Counted from the stretch's first letter, positions 35,164 through 44,194 are shown. The stretch is 64,000 bases of DNA from CAYRYU01 sp964428355 (GCA_964428355.1 CAYRYU010000034.1:1-64000); one strand, 5' to 3'. A program made the numbers and translations. Notes: generated by a model not told the origin, from the sequence alone.

Positions 35164-36206
35164 TTCCCAGACGCTCATTGGTCCTTTTTCTTTTCGCTCT
35201 TCTCCTTCCCGCATGGAAAGCCTGCTCCGAAACTCCCCGTGAAATTGCCCGGAAGACCTTCCCCTCCGTGGTCATTCTCCTGATGGAGGACGAGAAGGGG
35301 CAACCGGTCTCTATCGGAAGCGGGTTTTTCGTAAAGGACAACCTTCTGGCCACCAATCTTCACGTTCTCGAAGGAGCCGTGGGGGGATACGCGAAACTCA
35401 TCGGGGCCAAGGACCGTTTCAAATTGAGCGGGGTTGCAAACGTCGATTTCACGAATGATCTCGTTCTTCTAACCGTCGAGGAGCGGAAGGGAACTCCTCT
35501 TCCTCTCGGGGATGATTCGCAAACCCAGGTTGGAGACGAGATTTTTGCGGTGGGGAACCCCCAGGGCCTCGAAGGGACTTTTTCGCAGGGAATCGTGAGC
35601 GGGATCAGGCGTTATGGAAACGAGACGGTTCTCCAGATCACGGCTCCGATCTCCCCGGGAAGCAGCGGAGGTCCTGTTCTCGATTCGGAGGCCAGAGTGA
35701 TCGGGGTCGCGGTCGCGACCTTCAAGGGGGGGCAGAATCTCAACTTCGCCATCCCCGTATCCTCACTCCGGAAACTGATCAACGATGCGGGGCCCACCAA
35801 GCCTTTTTCCAAGGTCCTCAAGCCCGCCCGGGAGCTTTCCCTGCTCGAACAGATCGGGGAAAAGCCGACCAGCGGAATCGAAGGGGAAAACTTCATGTGG
35901 GACGTCCGGGAAGAGGAAGCGAGCGGAACGATGCGGGGCTCCTATACCTTTTCGCTTTCGAACAAGCTTCACCAACCGGTAAGAAACATCCTCTGCCTCG
36001 TGATTTTCTACGATTCCAACGGCCAGCCTCTCGACGTCGAAGTGGTCAAGATGCCGGGGCTCATTCCCCCAAACCTGGCCAAAAGGGTGTCCGGGGCTGT
36101 CGATCCGAGCGTTCAGAGGCTGACCACCAACAAGTGGACCGTCACCCCAAACAACCGCGTCGAGTTCCGGATACTCAACTTCGAGGTCGCCCAGGGGTTC
36201 GAGTGA
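35160..36206 (+). CDS. Exported trypsin-like (DegP/HtrA-type) serine protease without PDZ
   Basis: It starts at GTG 35160, 4 bp inside the previous gene, with AAGGGG upstream. The 348-residue protein has a signal peptide (residues 1-22). Its protease domain (about 28-215) shows the triad: His in ATNLHVLEGA, Asp in DFTNDLVLLTV and Ser in ISPGSSGGPVLD. Unlike DegP it has no PDZ domain; the last 110 residues form a beta-rich domain (GSYTFSLSNKLHQPVRNILC). It should act in the periplasm. It is the last gene of the carbamoyltransferase operon, which may mean that the operon makes or matures an exported product. Confidence 0.85.
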   Translation: MIPRRSLVLFLFALLLPAWKACSETPREIARKTFPSVVILLMEDEKGQPVSIGSGFFVKDNLLATNLHVLEGAVGGYAKLIGAKDRFKLSGVANVDFTNDLVLLTVEERKGTPLPLGDDSQTQVGDEIFAVGNPQGLEGTFSQGIVSGIRRYGNETVLQITAPISPGSSGGPVLDSEARVIGVAVATFKGGQNLNFAIPVSSLRKLINDAGPTKPFSKVLKPARELSLLEQIGEKPTSGIEGENFMWDVREEEASGTMRGSYTFSLSNKLHQPVRNILCLVIFYDSNGQPLDVEVVKMPGLIPPNLAKRVSGAVDPSVQRLTTNKWTVTPNNRVEFRILNFEVAQGFE

Positions 36207-36242
36207 CCTTTTCCCGCCACGAACCGCGAATCCGGCGGTGTT

Positions 36243-37706
36243 TCAGGCCTTCCTGGATCGACCGGGAAGCCGAAACCGTTTGATCTTGTACAAAAGGTTC
36301 CGGACCGAGATTCCCAGGAATCCGGCGGTTTTCTGGCGATTCCCCCCGAACTTCTCGAGGGCTGCCTGGATCGCCCGGCGTTCGGCTTCCTCGAGGGGAG
36401 CCATTCCGGGAAGGGGGGTTCCGGGTTCAATTTGAGTGGTCGGCCGCATGGAATTCCGCGATAGGTCGTGGCTCGGGTCCGGGTTCCCCGGGGAATCCTG
36501 ATCAGGGTGGATACTGCCATCCGCCCTGGACCCGCCCTGGTCCAATCCATGCCAGTCACCCGCCTTGATCTCTTCCCCATCCATCAACAATAAAGTGGCT
36601 TCGACAGAATTGGACAGTTCCCGGACATTTCCCGGCCATTGCCAGGATTCAAGCTGTTTCCAGGCGGTTTCCGAAACCCGCGGAACGGTTCTTCCAAAAC
36701 GGCCCGCGAATTCCGCGAGAAAGCGGGATGCAAGGAACCGGATGTCGAGCGGACGTTGTCGCAACGGGGGGATCGTGAGAACCACGACCGAAAGACGGTA
36801 GAACAGGTCCTCCCGGAAGGTTCCCGCTTGAATGGCCTTACGGAGGTCACGATTGGTCGCGGCAAGAAGACGGGCGTCGAAGCGGAGGAGACGATCTCCT
36901 CCCACCCGGCGGAACTCGCGTTCCTGCAAGACTCGAAGAAGCTTGGGTTGGACCGGAAGTGGGATTTCCCCTATCTCGTCGAGGAAAAGGGTTGCCCGGT
37001 CCGCCTCCTCGAAACGCCCAAGGCGCCTGTCGGCTGCACCGGTGAAAGCCCCCCGTTCATGCCCGAAGAATTCGCTTTCCATGAGGTTTTCAGGAACCGC
37101 GGAACAGTTCACCGTTACGAGGGGCCGATCCCGCCTGGACCCCGACTGATGGATCAGTCTTGCGAGCCGTTCCTTTCCGGATCCCGATTCACCGCAAATC
37201 ATCACCGTGACGTCATTGGCGGCCACCTTTCGGGCCTGGTCGAGAACCGAAATCATCGCCGGGTCTGCGGCGGGAAATGGGTCCGCCGCTTCGGCCTGGG
37301 CGAGGAGAGTCCGGTTCTGACGCTGGAGTCGGCCATTGTCGAGGATGCGACGGATCGACCGGACAAGATCGTCGACATGCCCCAGCGGCTTCGTCAGGTA
37401 GTCCGCAGCACCTTCCTTTATCGCCTCCACTGCGGAGGGGATCGATCCATGGGCCGTGAGGAAGATGATGGGAAGATCCGGGTCCTTGCCGTGGAGTCGT
37501 CGCATAACCTCCCGTCCGTCCATTCCTGGCATGACAAGATCGAGCACTGCGAGGTCCACTGCCCTGCGGCGCGTGATTTCGAGAGCCTCGGGACCGTTGG
37601 AAGCTTCGATCACCGCAAATCCCGCGGAATCCAGGACCGCCCGCAACACGGTACGGTTTGAGGCCTCGTCATCGACGAGCAGAACGGTCTCACGGGATTC
37701 GGACAT
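36243..37706 (-). CDS. NtrC-type sigma-54-dependent response regulator
   Basis: The start at 37706 follows GGGAGAG. The 487-residue protein has a receiver (residues 5-120: LLVDDEASNRT, phospho-Asp in LAVLDLVMPGMDG, Lys in YLTKPLG). An AAA+ domain (about 145-375) has Walker A GESGSGKE, the sigma-54 contact loop GAFTGA, Walker B LFLDEIGEIP and arginine-finger regions. A Fis-type helix-turn-helix ends it (FGGNRQKTAGFLGISVRNLL). It activates RNA polymerase carrying sigma-54. A near-perfect -24/-12 promoter with direct repeats upstream lies at 39208-39337, beside the kinase gene, and is a good candidate target. It overlaps the kinase gene by 17 bp. Confidence 0.92.
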   Translation of the reverse strand: MSESRETVLLVDDEASNRTVLRAVLDSAGFAVIEASNGPEALEITRRRAVDLAVLDLVMPGMDGREVMRRLHGKDPDLPIIFLTAHGSIPSAVEAIKEGAADYLTKPLGHVDDLVRSIRRILDNGRLQRQNRTLLAQAEAADPFPAADPAMISVLDQARKVAANDVTVMICGESGSGKERLARLIHQSGSRRDRPLVTVNCSAVPENLMESEFFGHERGAFTGAADRRLGRFEEADRATLFLDEIGEIPLPVQPKLLRVLQEREFRRVGGDRLLRFDARLLAATNRDLRKAIQAGTFREDLFYRLSVVVLTIPPLRQRPLDIRFLASRFLAEFAGRFGRTVPRVSETAWKQLESWQWPGNVRELSNSVEATLLLMDGEEIKAGDWHGLDQGGSRADGSIHPDQDSPGNPDPSHDLSRNSMRPTTQIEPGTPLPGMAPLEEAERRAIQAALEKFGGNRQKTAGFLGISVRNLLYKIKRFRLPGRSRKA

Positions 37707-39072
37707 CTTTTCTCTCCCTCGGAAGCATGAGTTCGGCAACGCATCCCCCGCCCTCACGGTTATGAAGAACAAGGGAACCGCCATGCGCTTCAGCCAGCCG
37801 GCGGCTGATGACCAGTCCCAGGCCATACCCCCGATTCTTCGTCGAAAGGAAAGGTTCGAACAACCTGGATTCGACCTCGGGAGAAATCCCGGTTCCCCTG
37901 TCCTCGACACGGACCAGAGTTCCTTCCGGTCTGTCGAGGACGACACACTCGACTTTTCCTTCGCGATCCGCATCGAAGGCATTGGAAAAGAGATTCTCGA
38001 GGATCTGCCCCAAGGCCCCCGGGTCGCAGACGATTGTCGGGAGATCGGCAGGAAGGATGAGGGGAATGGCCGGAATCCGTCTCAGGGTGGCAAAGCGGTC
38101 CAGGATGTTTTTCAAAAGGTCACCGGCGGATTGGGGTGAGGGACTGATTTGAACGGGCCGGGAAAAATCCAGGATTCCCCGGGTCAGGTCCTCTAGACGC
38201 CTGGTCTCATCCTCCACGACCTTGAGCAGTGCTGCCTTGGGATCGGAGGTTGAAAACCCGCTGAGAAGGTGTTGTGCCGCTCCGCGGATTGCCCCGAGCG
38301 GGTTTTTGATCTCGTGAGCAAGACGGGCGGTCATCCGCCCGACTCCTGCAAGATGCGCCTCCCGGCGGGCCTCTTCCCGAATGACCTCCATGCGCGCCCG
38401 AACACGAAGGTTCCAGATCCACAAGCCGGAGATCAGAAGCCAGGCTGTCGGCCAGATCCAGACCTGAATCGCATAGCCCCAGGCGGGGTCCTCTTCATTC
38501 CGGGCGAAGATCACGGCAATCTCGAAAGGGCCACCACCCGGCCGGACACCAGTCCCCACCGTCGAAGGGGCCGTCGGCTCCCCTGAAATCTCGGGGCTTC
38601 TCATCCACCAGGGTCCCCGGCCGGCTCCCCCCCCGGTCCGGATTCCGCTTCCATCAGGTGGACCAGCATGGAAAGGAAAGCGGCCCCAGATCCATCGGGA
38701 TTCGAAAATCTCGGCATGAAGGGGGGGCAGGTTTTTCTCGAGACGATCCGCCATGCTTCCGACCGGAGGCTGCACCCAACCGGCCGAATTCCGGATTCCA
38801 AAGGCAACTACTTCCGGATTCACGGAAAGAAGGTCCAGGAGAAGCTGGGAATCCCCGACCAGATCACGCGGACGGTTGCCGGCCATACGGACAAGGGCTT
38901 CCACCAGCTGCCGGGCTTCCCTTTCACGAACCCAGGTTTGGAGAAGATTACGCTGCAGTGCATTCCAATGGGACATCCACCCGGCCGCCAAAGCCAGGCA
39001 AAAAATGGGAAGAAGGAGGAGAATTCCCTTCGAAGGTTTGGATCGCGCTCCGAATTCGGCATCCATTTCCAT
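37690..39072 (-). CDS. Membrane sensor histidine kinase (NtrB-like), partner of the sigma-54 regulator
   Basis: The protein has two membrane segments (about residues 16-35 and 205-228) around a periplasmic sensor with a Gly/Pro-rich insert. The kinase core has RLAHEIKNPLGAIRGAAQHL with the phospho-accepting His, then NLFSNAFDA, the DRGTGISPE box and GYGLGLVISRRL. The start is unsure: no ribosome binding site is seen before the ATG at 39072 or before an in-frame ATG at 39132, which would lie inside the palindrome ACATTT-GTG-AAATGT (39124-39138). It is co-translated with the response regulator, so the two form a cognate pair. Confidence 0.88.
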   Translation of the reverse strand: MEMDAEFGARSKPSKGILLLLPIFCLALAAGWMSHWNALQRNLLQTWVREREARQLVEALVRMAGNRPRDLVGDSQLLLDLLSVNPEVVAFGIRNSAGWVQPPVGSMADRLEKNLPPLHAEIFESRWIWGRFPFHAGPPDGSGIRTGGGAGRGPWWMRSPEISGEPTAPSTVGTGVRPGGGPFEIAVIFARNEEDPAWGYAIQVWIWPTAWLLISGLWIWNLRVRARMEVIREEARREAHLAGVGRMTARLAHEIKNPLGAIRGAAQHLLSGFSTSDPKAALLKVVEDETRRLEDLTRGILDFSRPVQISPSPQSAGDLLKNILDRFATLRRIPAIPLILPADLPTIVCDPGALGQILENLFSNAFDADREGKVECVVLDRPEGTLVRVEDRGTGISPEVESRLFEPFLSTKNRGYGLGLVISRRLAEAHGGSLVLHNREGGGCVAELMLPRERKDVRIP

Positions 39073-39123
39073 AGGATATGCAAAAAGTGAGCCGAAGGAC
39101 AGCTTCCTTTCCCCAGATCCCTC

Positions 39124-39138
39124 ACATTTCACAAATGT
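39124..39138. promoter_or_regulatory. Palindrome at the 5' end of the kinase gene
   Basis: ACATTT-CAC-AAATGT is a perfect inverted repeat with 6-bp arms, 52 bp upstream of the ATG at 39072. It may be an operator for the two-component operon. No binding protein can be named. Confidence 0.35.
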
Positions 39139-39207
39139 CGGATTCGGGTGCCTTCAAAAGCATGGGGATGCCTCAAGAACCCCTCAGGAAACCAAACGAC
39201 CAATTTC

Positions 39208-39256
39208 TCTGCATGTAAAACGCAAGGATCTGCACTTTTCAATGCAAGGGCTTGCA
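39208..39256 (+). promoter_or_regulatory. Candidate enhancer sites (direct repeats) for the sigma-54 regulator
   Basis: TCTGCA-N8-GCAAGG (39208-39227) is followed by TCTGCA-N9-GCAAGG (39229-39249), a direct repeat with a 21-bp period. The second ends in the palindrome TGCAAG-GG-CTTGCA (39243-39256). They lie 67-115 bp upstream of the -24 element, the usual distance for NtrC-type activator sites. Confidence 0.5.
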
Positions 39257-39321
39257 GGGTATCAATCTCAGGCGGGGATGGCAAGGCTGACAACGAGCTT
39301 GCCATAAGCATCAGAGGACTA

Positions 39322-39337
39322 TGGCACCCATTTTGCT
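39322..39337 (+). promoter_or_regulatory. Sigma-54 (-24/-12) promoter
   Basis: TGGCAC-N5-TTGCT (39322-39337) matches the sigma-54 consensus at every strongly conserved base, with GG (39323-39324) and GC (39335-39336) separated by 10 bases. Transcription would start near 39348 and reach the GTG start of the lipoprotein at 39382. The activator gene lies divergently next door. Confidence 0.75.
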
Positions 39338-39381
39338 CAACTATCTTCAAGCCCAGGAAAATTTCCGATTCGGAGGTACTT

Positions 39382-40128
39382 GTGAAAACCCGTCACTCCC
39401 TTGCTCTCATCATCATCACACTTTTCACTCTTTTCATCCCACTGTTCCTTACTGGATGTAGCGGAACGGGCGGAGGCGGGACATCCGGGACTGCCGGGGA
39501 AATGCTGACAGCCGACGATCTCACGGCCGTCGAGGCAGCGCTTCTGGCAGACCGGGTCGAGGCGGCGGTGGCTCTGGAGCCTTCCCTTCCTCTCTCTGTC
39601 GCTCCCGCGGTTTTGAAGGCCGACCAAGCCGGCAGCCGGACGGTGGGATTCCACGGTCGACAGTATCGGGGTAACCGGAACGGGAACGGGGTTCTTCTCC
39701 AACGAGGAGCCTCAGGATGCCCGGTTCTGATCGCATCCGAAACGTCACAATCCGGTTGGGCCACGGTCGGTGGGTTGGCCTATGATATTGTCCGCCTCCC
39801 CTCTGGAGGGTTCCAGATAACCCGACCCAATGGGGAGACCTTCACTCTCTCACTTCCAACAGGGGACAGCACCGCCGGAACTTTGTCCGAGAACGGCCGA
39901 ACATGGAGTGTCCAATTCGGCACCCAGGCAGGGGAACCCCTCGCAACGCTGACCAACCTTCGCTCGGGGCGGATCCTTCAGATCATCGAGGATGACGCGG
40001 GTGAACTCACTGTCACCGTTCAGGGTTCTCCCTCTGGAAGGGGCCGGTGGAACGCGGATGGAACCCTCGAAATCACCTCGATTCCCGGTCAGTCCCAGTT
40101 CCGACACCGTCATGGAAAGAGTCTGTAA
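39382..40128 (+). CDS. Lipoprotein of unknown function under sigma-54 control
   Basis: The GTG at 39382 follows GGAGG with a 5-base spacer. The 248-residue protein has a signal peptide ending in the lipobox LTGC (about residue 26) and a glycine-rich linker. The mature part is beta-rich, with a repeat-like sequence of short strands and Gly turns (YDIVRLPSGGFQITRPNGET, then ENGRTWSVQFG). No known domain is recognised. The sigma-54 promoter 45-60 bp upstream means its expression probably answers to the adjacent two-component system. It is followed 25 bp later by the short exported protein. Confidence 0.6.
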   Translation: MKTRHSLALIIITLFTLFIPLFLTGCSGTGGGGTSGTAGEMLTADDLTAVEAALLADRVEAAVALEPSLPLSVAPAVLKADQAGSRTVGFHGRQYRGNRNGNGVLLQRGASGCPVLIASETSQSGWATVGGLAYDIVRLPSGGFQITRPNGETFTLSLPTGDSTAGTLSENGRTWSVQFGTQAGEPLATLTNLRSGRILQIIEDDAGELTVTVQGSPSGRGRWNADGTLEITSIPGQSQFRHRHGKSL

Positions 40129-40153
40129 AAATCTCTGAATAAGGAGGTGCCCA

Positions 40154-40618
40154 ATGAAGACTCCGGTTGTTCTCATGTTGATCCTGATCGTCAGCATTAT
40201 TCCCGACAGTCTTGCAGCCCAGAGCGGACCACAGTCCCTCCGGAATTCATCGGATCCCGCGACTCTCACGCGGGCCCAATTCGGCCCAGATGGGGATCGC
40301 GATGGCGACGGGATCCGGAATGCGGATGACCCTGATTCCCCCTGCCGCTTCCGGGCGAGACCACCTGCCGGGAATGCGTCCGGAACGGTCTTCCTGGGGG
40401 TTGATCCGGGAACGAGGAGAAACTGCTATCGTTCGTCAAAAAATACCAGAGGACCCTTGTGTGGAAAGGGGCGAGGCTGGATGGGACGAAACGGAGGGGT
40501 AGGCGGACGGGGGGGGCGACTCCGTGAGCGCTGCCGTGACGGTTCATGCCTGTTTCCATCCCCAGGAACCGATCCGAAGAACGGAAGACCCACAGATCCG
40601 GAGCCCTCCGGCAACTGA
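40154..40618 (+). CDS. Short exported protein with a calcium-binding-like DxDxDG motif
   Basis: AAGGAGG lies before the ATG. The 154-residue protein has a signal peptide (residues 1-22), then GPDGDRDGDGIRNADDPDSP, a thrombospondin-type-3/dockerin-like acidic loop that can bind calcium. The rest is Gly/Arg/Pro rich with several Cys and little predicted structure; the reading frame beyond about residue 60 could be partly non-functional. It follows the sigma-54-driven lipoprotein and is probably in the same transcript. A strong hairpin terminator follows. Confidence 0.5.
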   Translation: MKTPVVLMLILIVSIIPDSLAAQSGPQSLRNSSDPATLTRAQFGPDGDRDGDGIRNADDPDSPCRFRARPPAGNASGTVFLGVDPGTRRNCYRSSKNTRGPLCGKGRGWMGRNGGVGGRGGRLRERCRDGSCLFPSPGTDPKNGRPTDPEPSGN

Positions 40619-40635
40619 GTCCGGGACCTTCCGGA

Positions 40636-40672
40636 AAATCCTCCCAGGGAGACCTTTCCTCAGGGAGGATTT
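40636..40672. terminator. Bidirectional terminator hairpin
   Basis: AAATCCTCCC (40636-40645) and GGGAGGATTT (40663-40672) make a perfect 10-bp stem between converging genes. On the minus strand the stem is followed by TTTTCC, on the plus strand by a looser T/C-rich stretch. It can end transcripts from both sides. Confidence 0.65.
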
Positions 40673-40782
40673 CATCTTTCAGCCAGGGGATTCAGCCACC
40701 TCCCAAAACTATCGAAGAAACCGGTCATCTTGTTGCTGAATACGGGTTCTTGGATGATAGAGGCTCCCAGATTCCTGAAACT

Positions 40783-41622
40783 TCAATAGCGGCGGGGAGG
40801 AGGAGGAGTGAAGTTCCGGTCCTCCTGCGGTTCGTAATAGGGAGGATCCGGGGGGTGGACGTAGCGTGGATTCCTCACCGGATAGAGGTTTTCGGGCCAC
40901 TCGTACCGGATCTGATATCGTTCACCGGCGAATGTTTCCGCGTCGAAGTCCACTTCGTAAACCGGAGAATACCGGTGCTCGCCATACCCCGTCCCGGCTT
41001 GCGAGTCTGCGAGGCTCTCGCCGGACGAACGGTCGCGACTGGGGGAGGAGGGTTTTCCGGCATCCTTCCTGAATTCATCGGAGGGGAATCTCACGATTCC
41101 GGAAGGTGGCTCGTAATATCGGTATCTCTCCTGGAATACGGCTACGTCGATGATTCCCATCCGGGAATAATCGCCCCAGGCTCCGGCATAGGAGTTCGAT
41201 TCGTCGGTGAAAAAGAACCTGTGGACTCCGCTCCGGCTCGTGCGCCAGCCCTCGAAATCCCCGCTGGAAAAGGGGTTCAGGATGTACATGCCCTCGGACG
41301 ACCGCAGATAGGATTTCTCGCCGCTCACGATGTTCCTGCCGTCAACGGCTACCACGAGGCCGATCCTCCGGGAGGTCCGGTTCCGAACTCGGATCCGGTA
41401 TCTTTCCCCACGGCGGGCTTCGACGTAACCCCTGGCATTTGGAGGTGAGAAGGACTGCCAGCCCCGGTCGGGAAAAATGCCGAGGGATCCGCGGTCGTCC
41501 CCGATGATGTCGATATCGACCGAGCCCGAAACATAGTGTTCGTGCCCGTTTCCGGGGATCGTTACGGCGGAGAAAACAAGAAAAGCGAATACGACACCCG
41601 CGAACATCTTCTTCAGACTCAT
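40783..41622 (-). CDS. Secreted protein of unknown family
   Basis: The 279-residue protein has a signal peptide (residues 1-26) and a globular domain of about 130 residues marked by VDGRNIVSGEKSYLRSSEGM, SSGDFEGWRTSRSGVHRFFF and SYAGAWGDYSRMGIIDVAVF. This looks like a conserved family without a known role. A Pro/Tyr/Arg-rich tail ends in TPPPPRRY. It is probably periplasmic. It lies 99 bp downstream of the LmeA-like gene on the same strand; that gap holds overlapping GC-rich inverted repeats (CCGGTT-AAG-AACC on the minus strand) but no clear terminator. Confidence 0.55.
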   Translation of the reverse strand: MSLKKMFAGVVFAFLVFSAVTIPGNGHEHYVSGSVDIDIIGDDRGSLGIFPDRGWQSFSPPNARGYVEARRGERYRIRVRNRTSRRIGLVVAVDGRNIVSGEKSYLRSSEGMYILNPFSSGDFEGWRTSRSGVHRFFFTDESNSYAGAWGDYSRMGIIDVAVFQERYRYYEPPSGIVRFPSDEFRKDAGKPSSPSRDRSSGESLADSQAGTGYGEHRYSPVYEVDFDAETFAGERYQIRYEWPENLYPVRNPRYVHPPDPPYYEPQEDRNFTPPPPRRY

Positions 41623-41721
41623 ATTTTCCTCCCACTCATGAACTTATCGAGGAATCCGATGAAAAGGCAACGTCGGATACCCACCGGCGGGTTCTTAACC
41701 GGCCGATCGGAGTTCAGTAGG

Positions 41722-42576
41722 TCATTTCCCGTTCTGGAAACTCGTGAAATGCAATGCCCCCTGTTCGATACGAATCTCCTTGAGATTCAAACGAAAGGGG
41801 AACTTCTCCAGATTTAGGACCGGGTTGATTTTTTTCACGATCGTCCCGACGAAGGCTCGAGGCATGGTCATGTGATTGACCTTCAGCTTTTTCGGATGGA
41901 ACCAGACCTGCTTGGAATCCACGACGGCGAAAACCCCGGTTGCCCAGAATTTCACCTTTACGAAAGAATACTTCGTGGAGCCCGAAAGTTCGATGTGTCC
42001 AGGTTTTAGCTCGATCTTGGGATCATCGACCTTGATTTTCCTGGCTTTTGCGGCAAGAAACGCATTCAGATCGCTTTCGATCAGGATCACATCCATGTCG
42101 ATGTTCTTGACCTCGACGGTCTGAAGCTTGAGATCCTTGAACAGTTTCGTGGTATCGAGAGTAACGTCGAAAAAATCGATCGTGGCGGTGGCAAGGGTAA
42201 GATTGTCGATCAGGGCACCTTCGGTGATGACCCGGACTTCCTTCAGATGGCCACGGCTGGTTTCCACCGGATCATACCGGGCGACCTTTATCTCGAGGCG
42301 TTTGGGGTTGTTCAGAAGGTTTGCCATCGACTGGAGGATCTTCTGGTCGAGAAGATCGGGGTTGGAGGCGATCAGGGCGGTTATCTCGGGGTCGGGGGTC
42401 CATGAGGCGGGAGTTCCCGGAGTCGGGGCGGAAGCTGAAGCAGGGGCGGCCGGGGATTGGGTCGTTTCCATTCTGGTTCCTTGGGCGAAAAGGCTTGTTC
42501 CCTGGAAGATCACGAGAATTCCCGCGAACAGAAGGAGAAAGCGGAAAGGACGGCGGACGGAGAACACAGAATTCAC
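41722..42576 (-). CDS. LmeA/DUF2993-like exported lipid-binding protein
   Basis: It starts at GTG 42576, overlapping the upstream gene by 4 bp (GTGA). The 284-residue protein has a signal peptide (residues 12-32) and an Ala/Pro linker. Its domain has the alternating strand pattern of DUF2993: IKVARYDPVETSRGHLKEV, LTLATATIDFFDVTLD and VKNIDMDVILIESDLNAFL, then HIELSGSTKYSFVKVKFWATG. LmeA of mycobacteria is a periplasmic phospholipase-like protein in lipomannan growth. The family is thought to bind lipids. Its coupling to an LptF/G permease gene fits a role in lipid handling at the envelope. Confidence 0.6.
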   Translation of the reverse strand: MNSVFSVRRPFRFLLLFAGILVIFQGTSLFAQGTRMETTQSPAAPASASAPTPGTPASWTPDPEITALIASNPDLLDQKILQSMANLLNNPKRLEIKVARYDPVETSRGHLKEVRVITEGALIDNLTLATATIDFFDVTLDTTKLFKDLKLQTVEVKNIDMDVILIESDLNAFLAAKARKIKVDDPKIELKPGHIELSGSTKYSFVKVKFWATGVFAVVDSKQVWFHPKKLKVNHMTMPRAFVGTIVKKINPVLNLEKFPFRLNLKEIRIEQGALHFTSFQNGK

Positions 42577-44194
42577 CTGCCGAGATCCTTTTCGATCATG
42601 CCGGCCAGATGGGGAAATTTGACGAGACCTTTCATCCAGGCACTCCAGATTGTCCGGCCTGCCTTGCGGGCAAGCCTGCAGGATTCGAGGACTTTCCCGA
42701 TGTTGGGGTCGCGAAACAGGATTTCGTCAAGAACCACCCTCAGAGTTCCGCCAGGGTCAATTCCCCGTTTTCCAAGAGAGAAATCCCGGACATCGCCGCC
42801 CAGGAACGAGACCGAAGCCCCGTCGATCCCGATCCTGTACTGTACCTTACCACGGGAAACCGCCAAAAACAATCTCTTTGCCTCGGCCACAGGAACGAGA
42901 TACTCACGGAGGAATCTGTTTGGAAAGGAACCGGCCACGACATCGAATCCCAGGAACCGGTTCCTTTGGAAGGGTTCCTCGGGGCAGGCGATCAGCCCGA
43001 TATCCGAGCCCAGGAGCTCCTTCGCGAATTTTGCGTGGGAGGCGGGGGAAAACCTGTATGAAATGCCCTTCGGAACCTCCCGGGTGTTGATTACCCAGGC
43101 GGAGGACCGACGACCATGCTCGACCTGTTCCCTGACGGGGGAGAAAGCGGCTTCGTCGATCCGGAGATACGGCTCCGCGAGCGGAAGCCGGACCAGTTTT
43201 TCGGTCAATGGTGCGCCTTCTCTCTTCTCGAGGCGGAGCATGTTGAGATGCGTTACCCCCGGGGAGAGGGCGAGAAGGGAACCCGGATTCCGCTCGAGGT
43301 GGGAGCGAATCCCCGGCCGCTGGAGAATGTCCTCCGAGAAAACGATTACGACGGTTTTCCGATCGAGAATCGGCAACAGCGCGAGGATTCCCGCGGGGGA
43401 AAGGTGGGAAAAGAGATAGATCCTGTCGACCTTTCCNNNNNNNNNNNNNNNNNNNNNNNNNNNNNNNNNNNNNNNNNNNNNNNNNNNNNNNNNNNNNNNN
43501 NNNNNNNNNNNNNNNNNNNNNNNNNNNNNNNNNNNNCGAGGATTCCCGCGGGGGAAAGGTGGGAAAAGAGATAGATCCTGTCGACCTTTCCGGCTTCGAA
43601 CTGGAGCCGCCGGTAGGACCTGACGGGATCCTCGATCGTGAAGTCACCGAAATCCTCGAGCGGGACATCCTCGATGACCGCGGGGTCTATCATACCGGCG
43701 AAGGCAATGGTGAAATCGCCCGCAACGAGGGTTTTGAACGAAGGGAATGAAAACCCGACATCATGCCTTTCGATATTGGTCCAGATCTTGTGGTACATGG
43801 AATCCCGAATTTGGGGAACGGACCCCAGGCTCAGAAGATCCTGGGCTCCGAGAATCCTCGGCCCGACCCCGATCGAATCGAGGATTCCCATGTCGACATT
43901 CTCCCCGAGCAGGAAGGATGCTGGGGAATACGCGGAAACATTGTTTCCGACATCGACCACCAATGTCGAGTATTCCTTCAGCTTCTTGAAATCCCTTACG
44001 ATGAAGGGGATCTTCCAGGCATCGGATGGTGAGGTTCCGCCGTTTCCGTTCCAGATCACGGCCCGACCGTCGAAATTCCCCGCGAGGATGATCTGCGCGC
44101 TTCGCGAGTAGCCGACGGCTCTCCCCCCGAGGGAGAACGCAATAACGACAATCAGGGCCAGGAGTCGAAGCAATCGAGGATCGAGCCTGACCAT
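42573..44194 (-). CDS. Exported protein resembling a degenerate 5'-nucleotidase/metallophosphoesterase
   Basis: After removing the 155-bp assembly artefact the frame runs unbroken for 488 residues. A signal peptide (about 1-27) leads to AQIILAGNFDGRAV, TLVVDVGNNVSAYSPASFLL and TLVAGDFTIAFAGMIDPAVI. This order of strands resembles the N-terminal half of UshA-type phosphoesterases, but the metal ligands (DxH, GD, NH) are not kept. The C-terminal 200 residues are unassigned. It is coupled to the LptF/G gene (TGATG overlap) and to the LmeA-like gene (GTGA). It is probably a periplasmic, non-catalytic envelope protein; the similarity is weak. Confidence 0.5.
43382..43591. other. Assembly gap with unmerged 55-bp overlap (artefact)
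   Basis: Positions 43382-43436 and 43537-43591 are the same 55 bp (beginning CGAGGATTCCCGCGGGGGAA), with 100 Ns between. Deleting one copy and the Ns leaves 1467 bp, exactly 489 codons, so the gene is intact and the sequence is not really duplicated. Confidence 0.9.

Noticed and set aside
43382..43591. Frameshift or split in the phosphoesterase-like gene
   Set aside because: Same 55-bp unmerged overlap; the gene is one intact frame of 488 residues.
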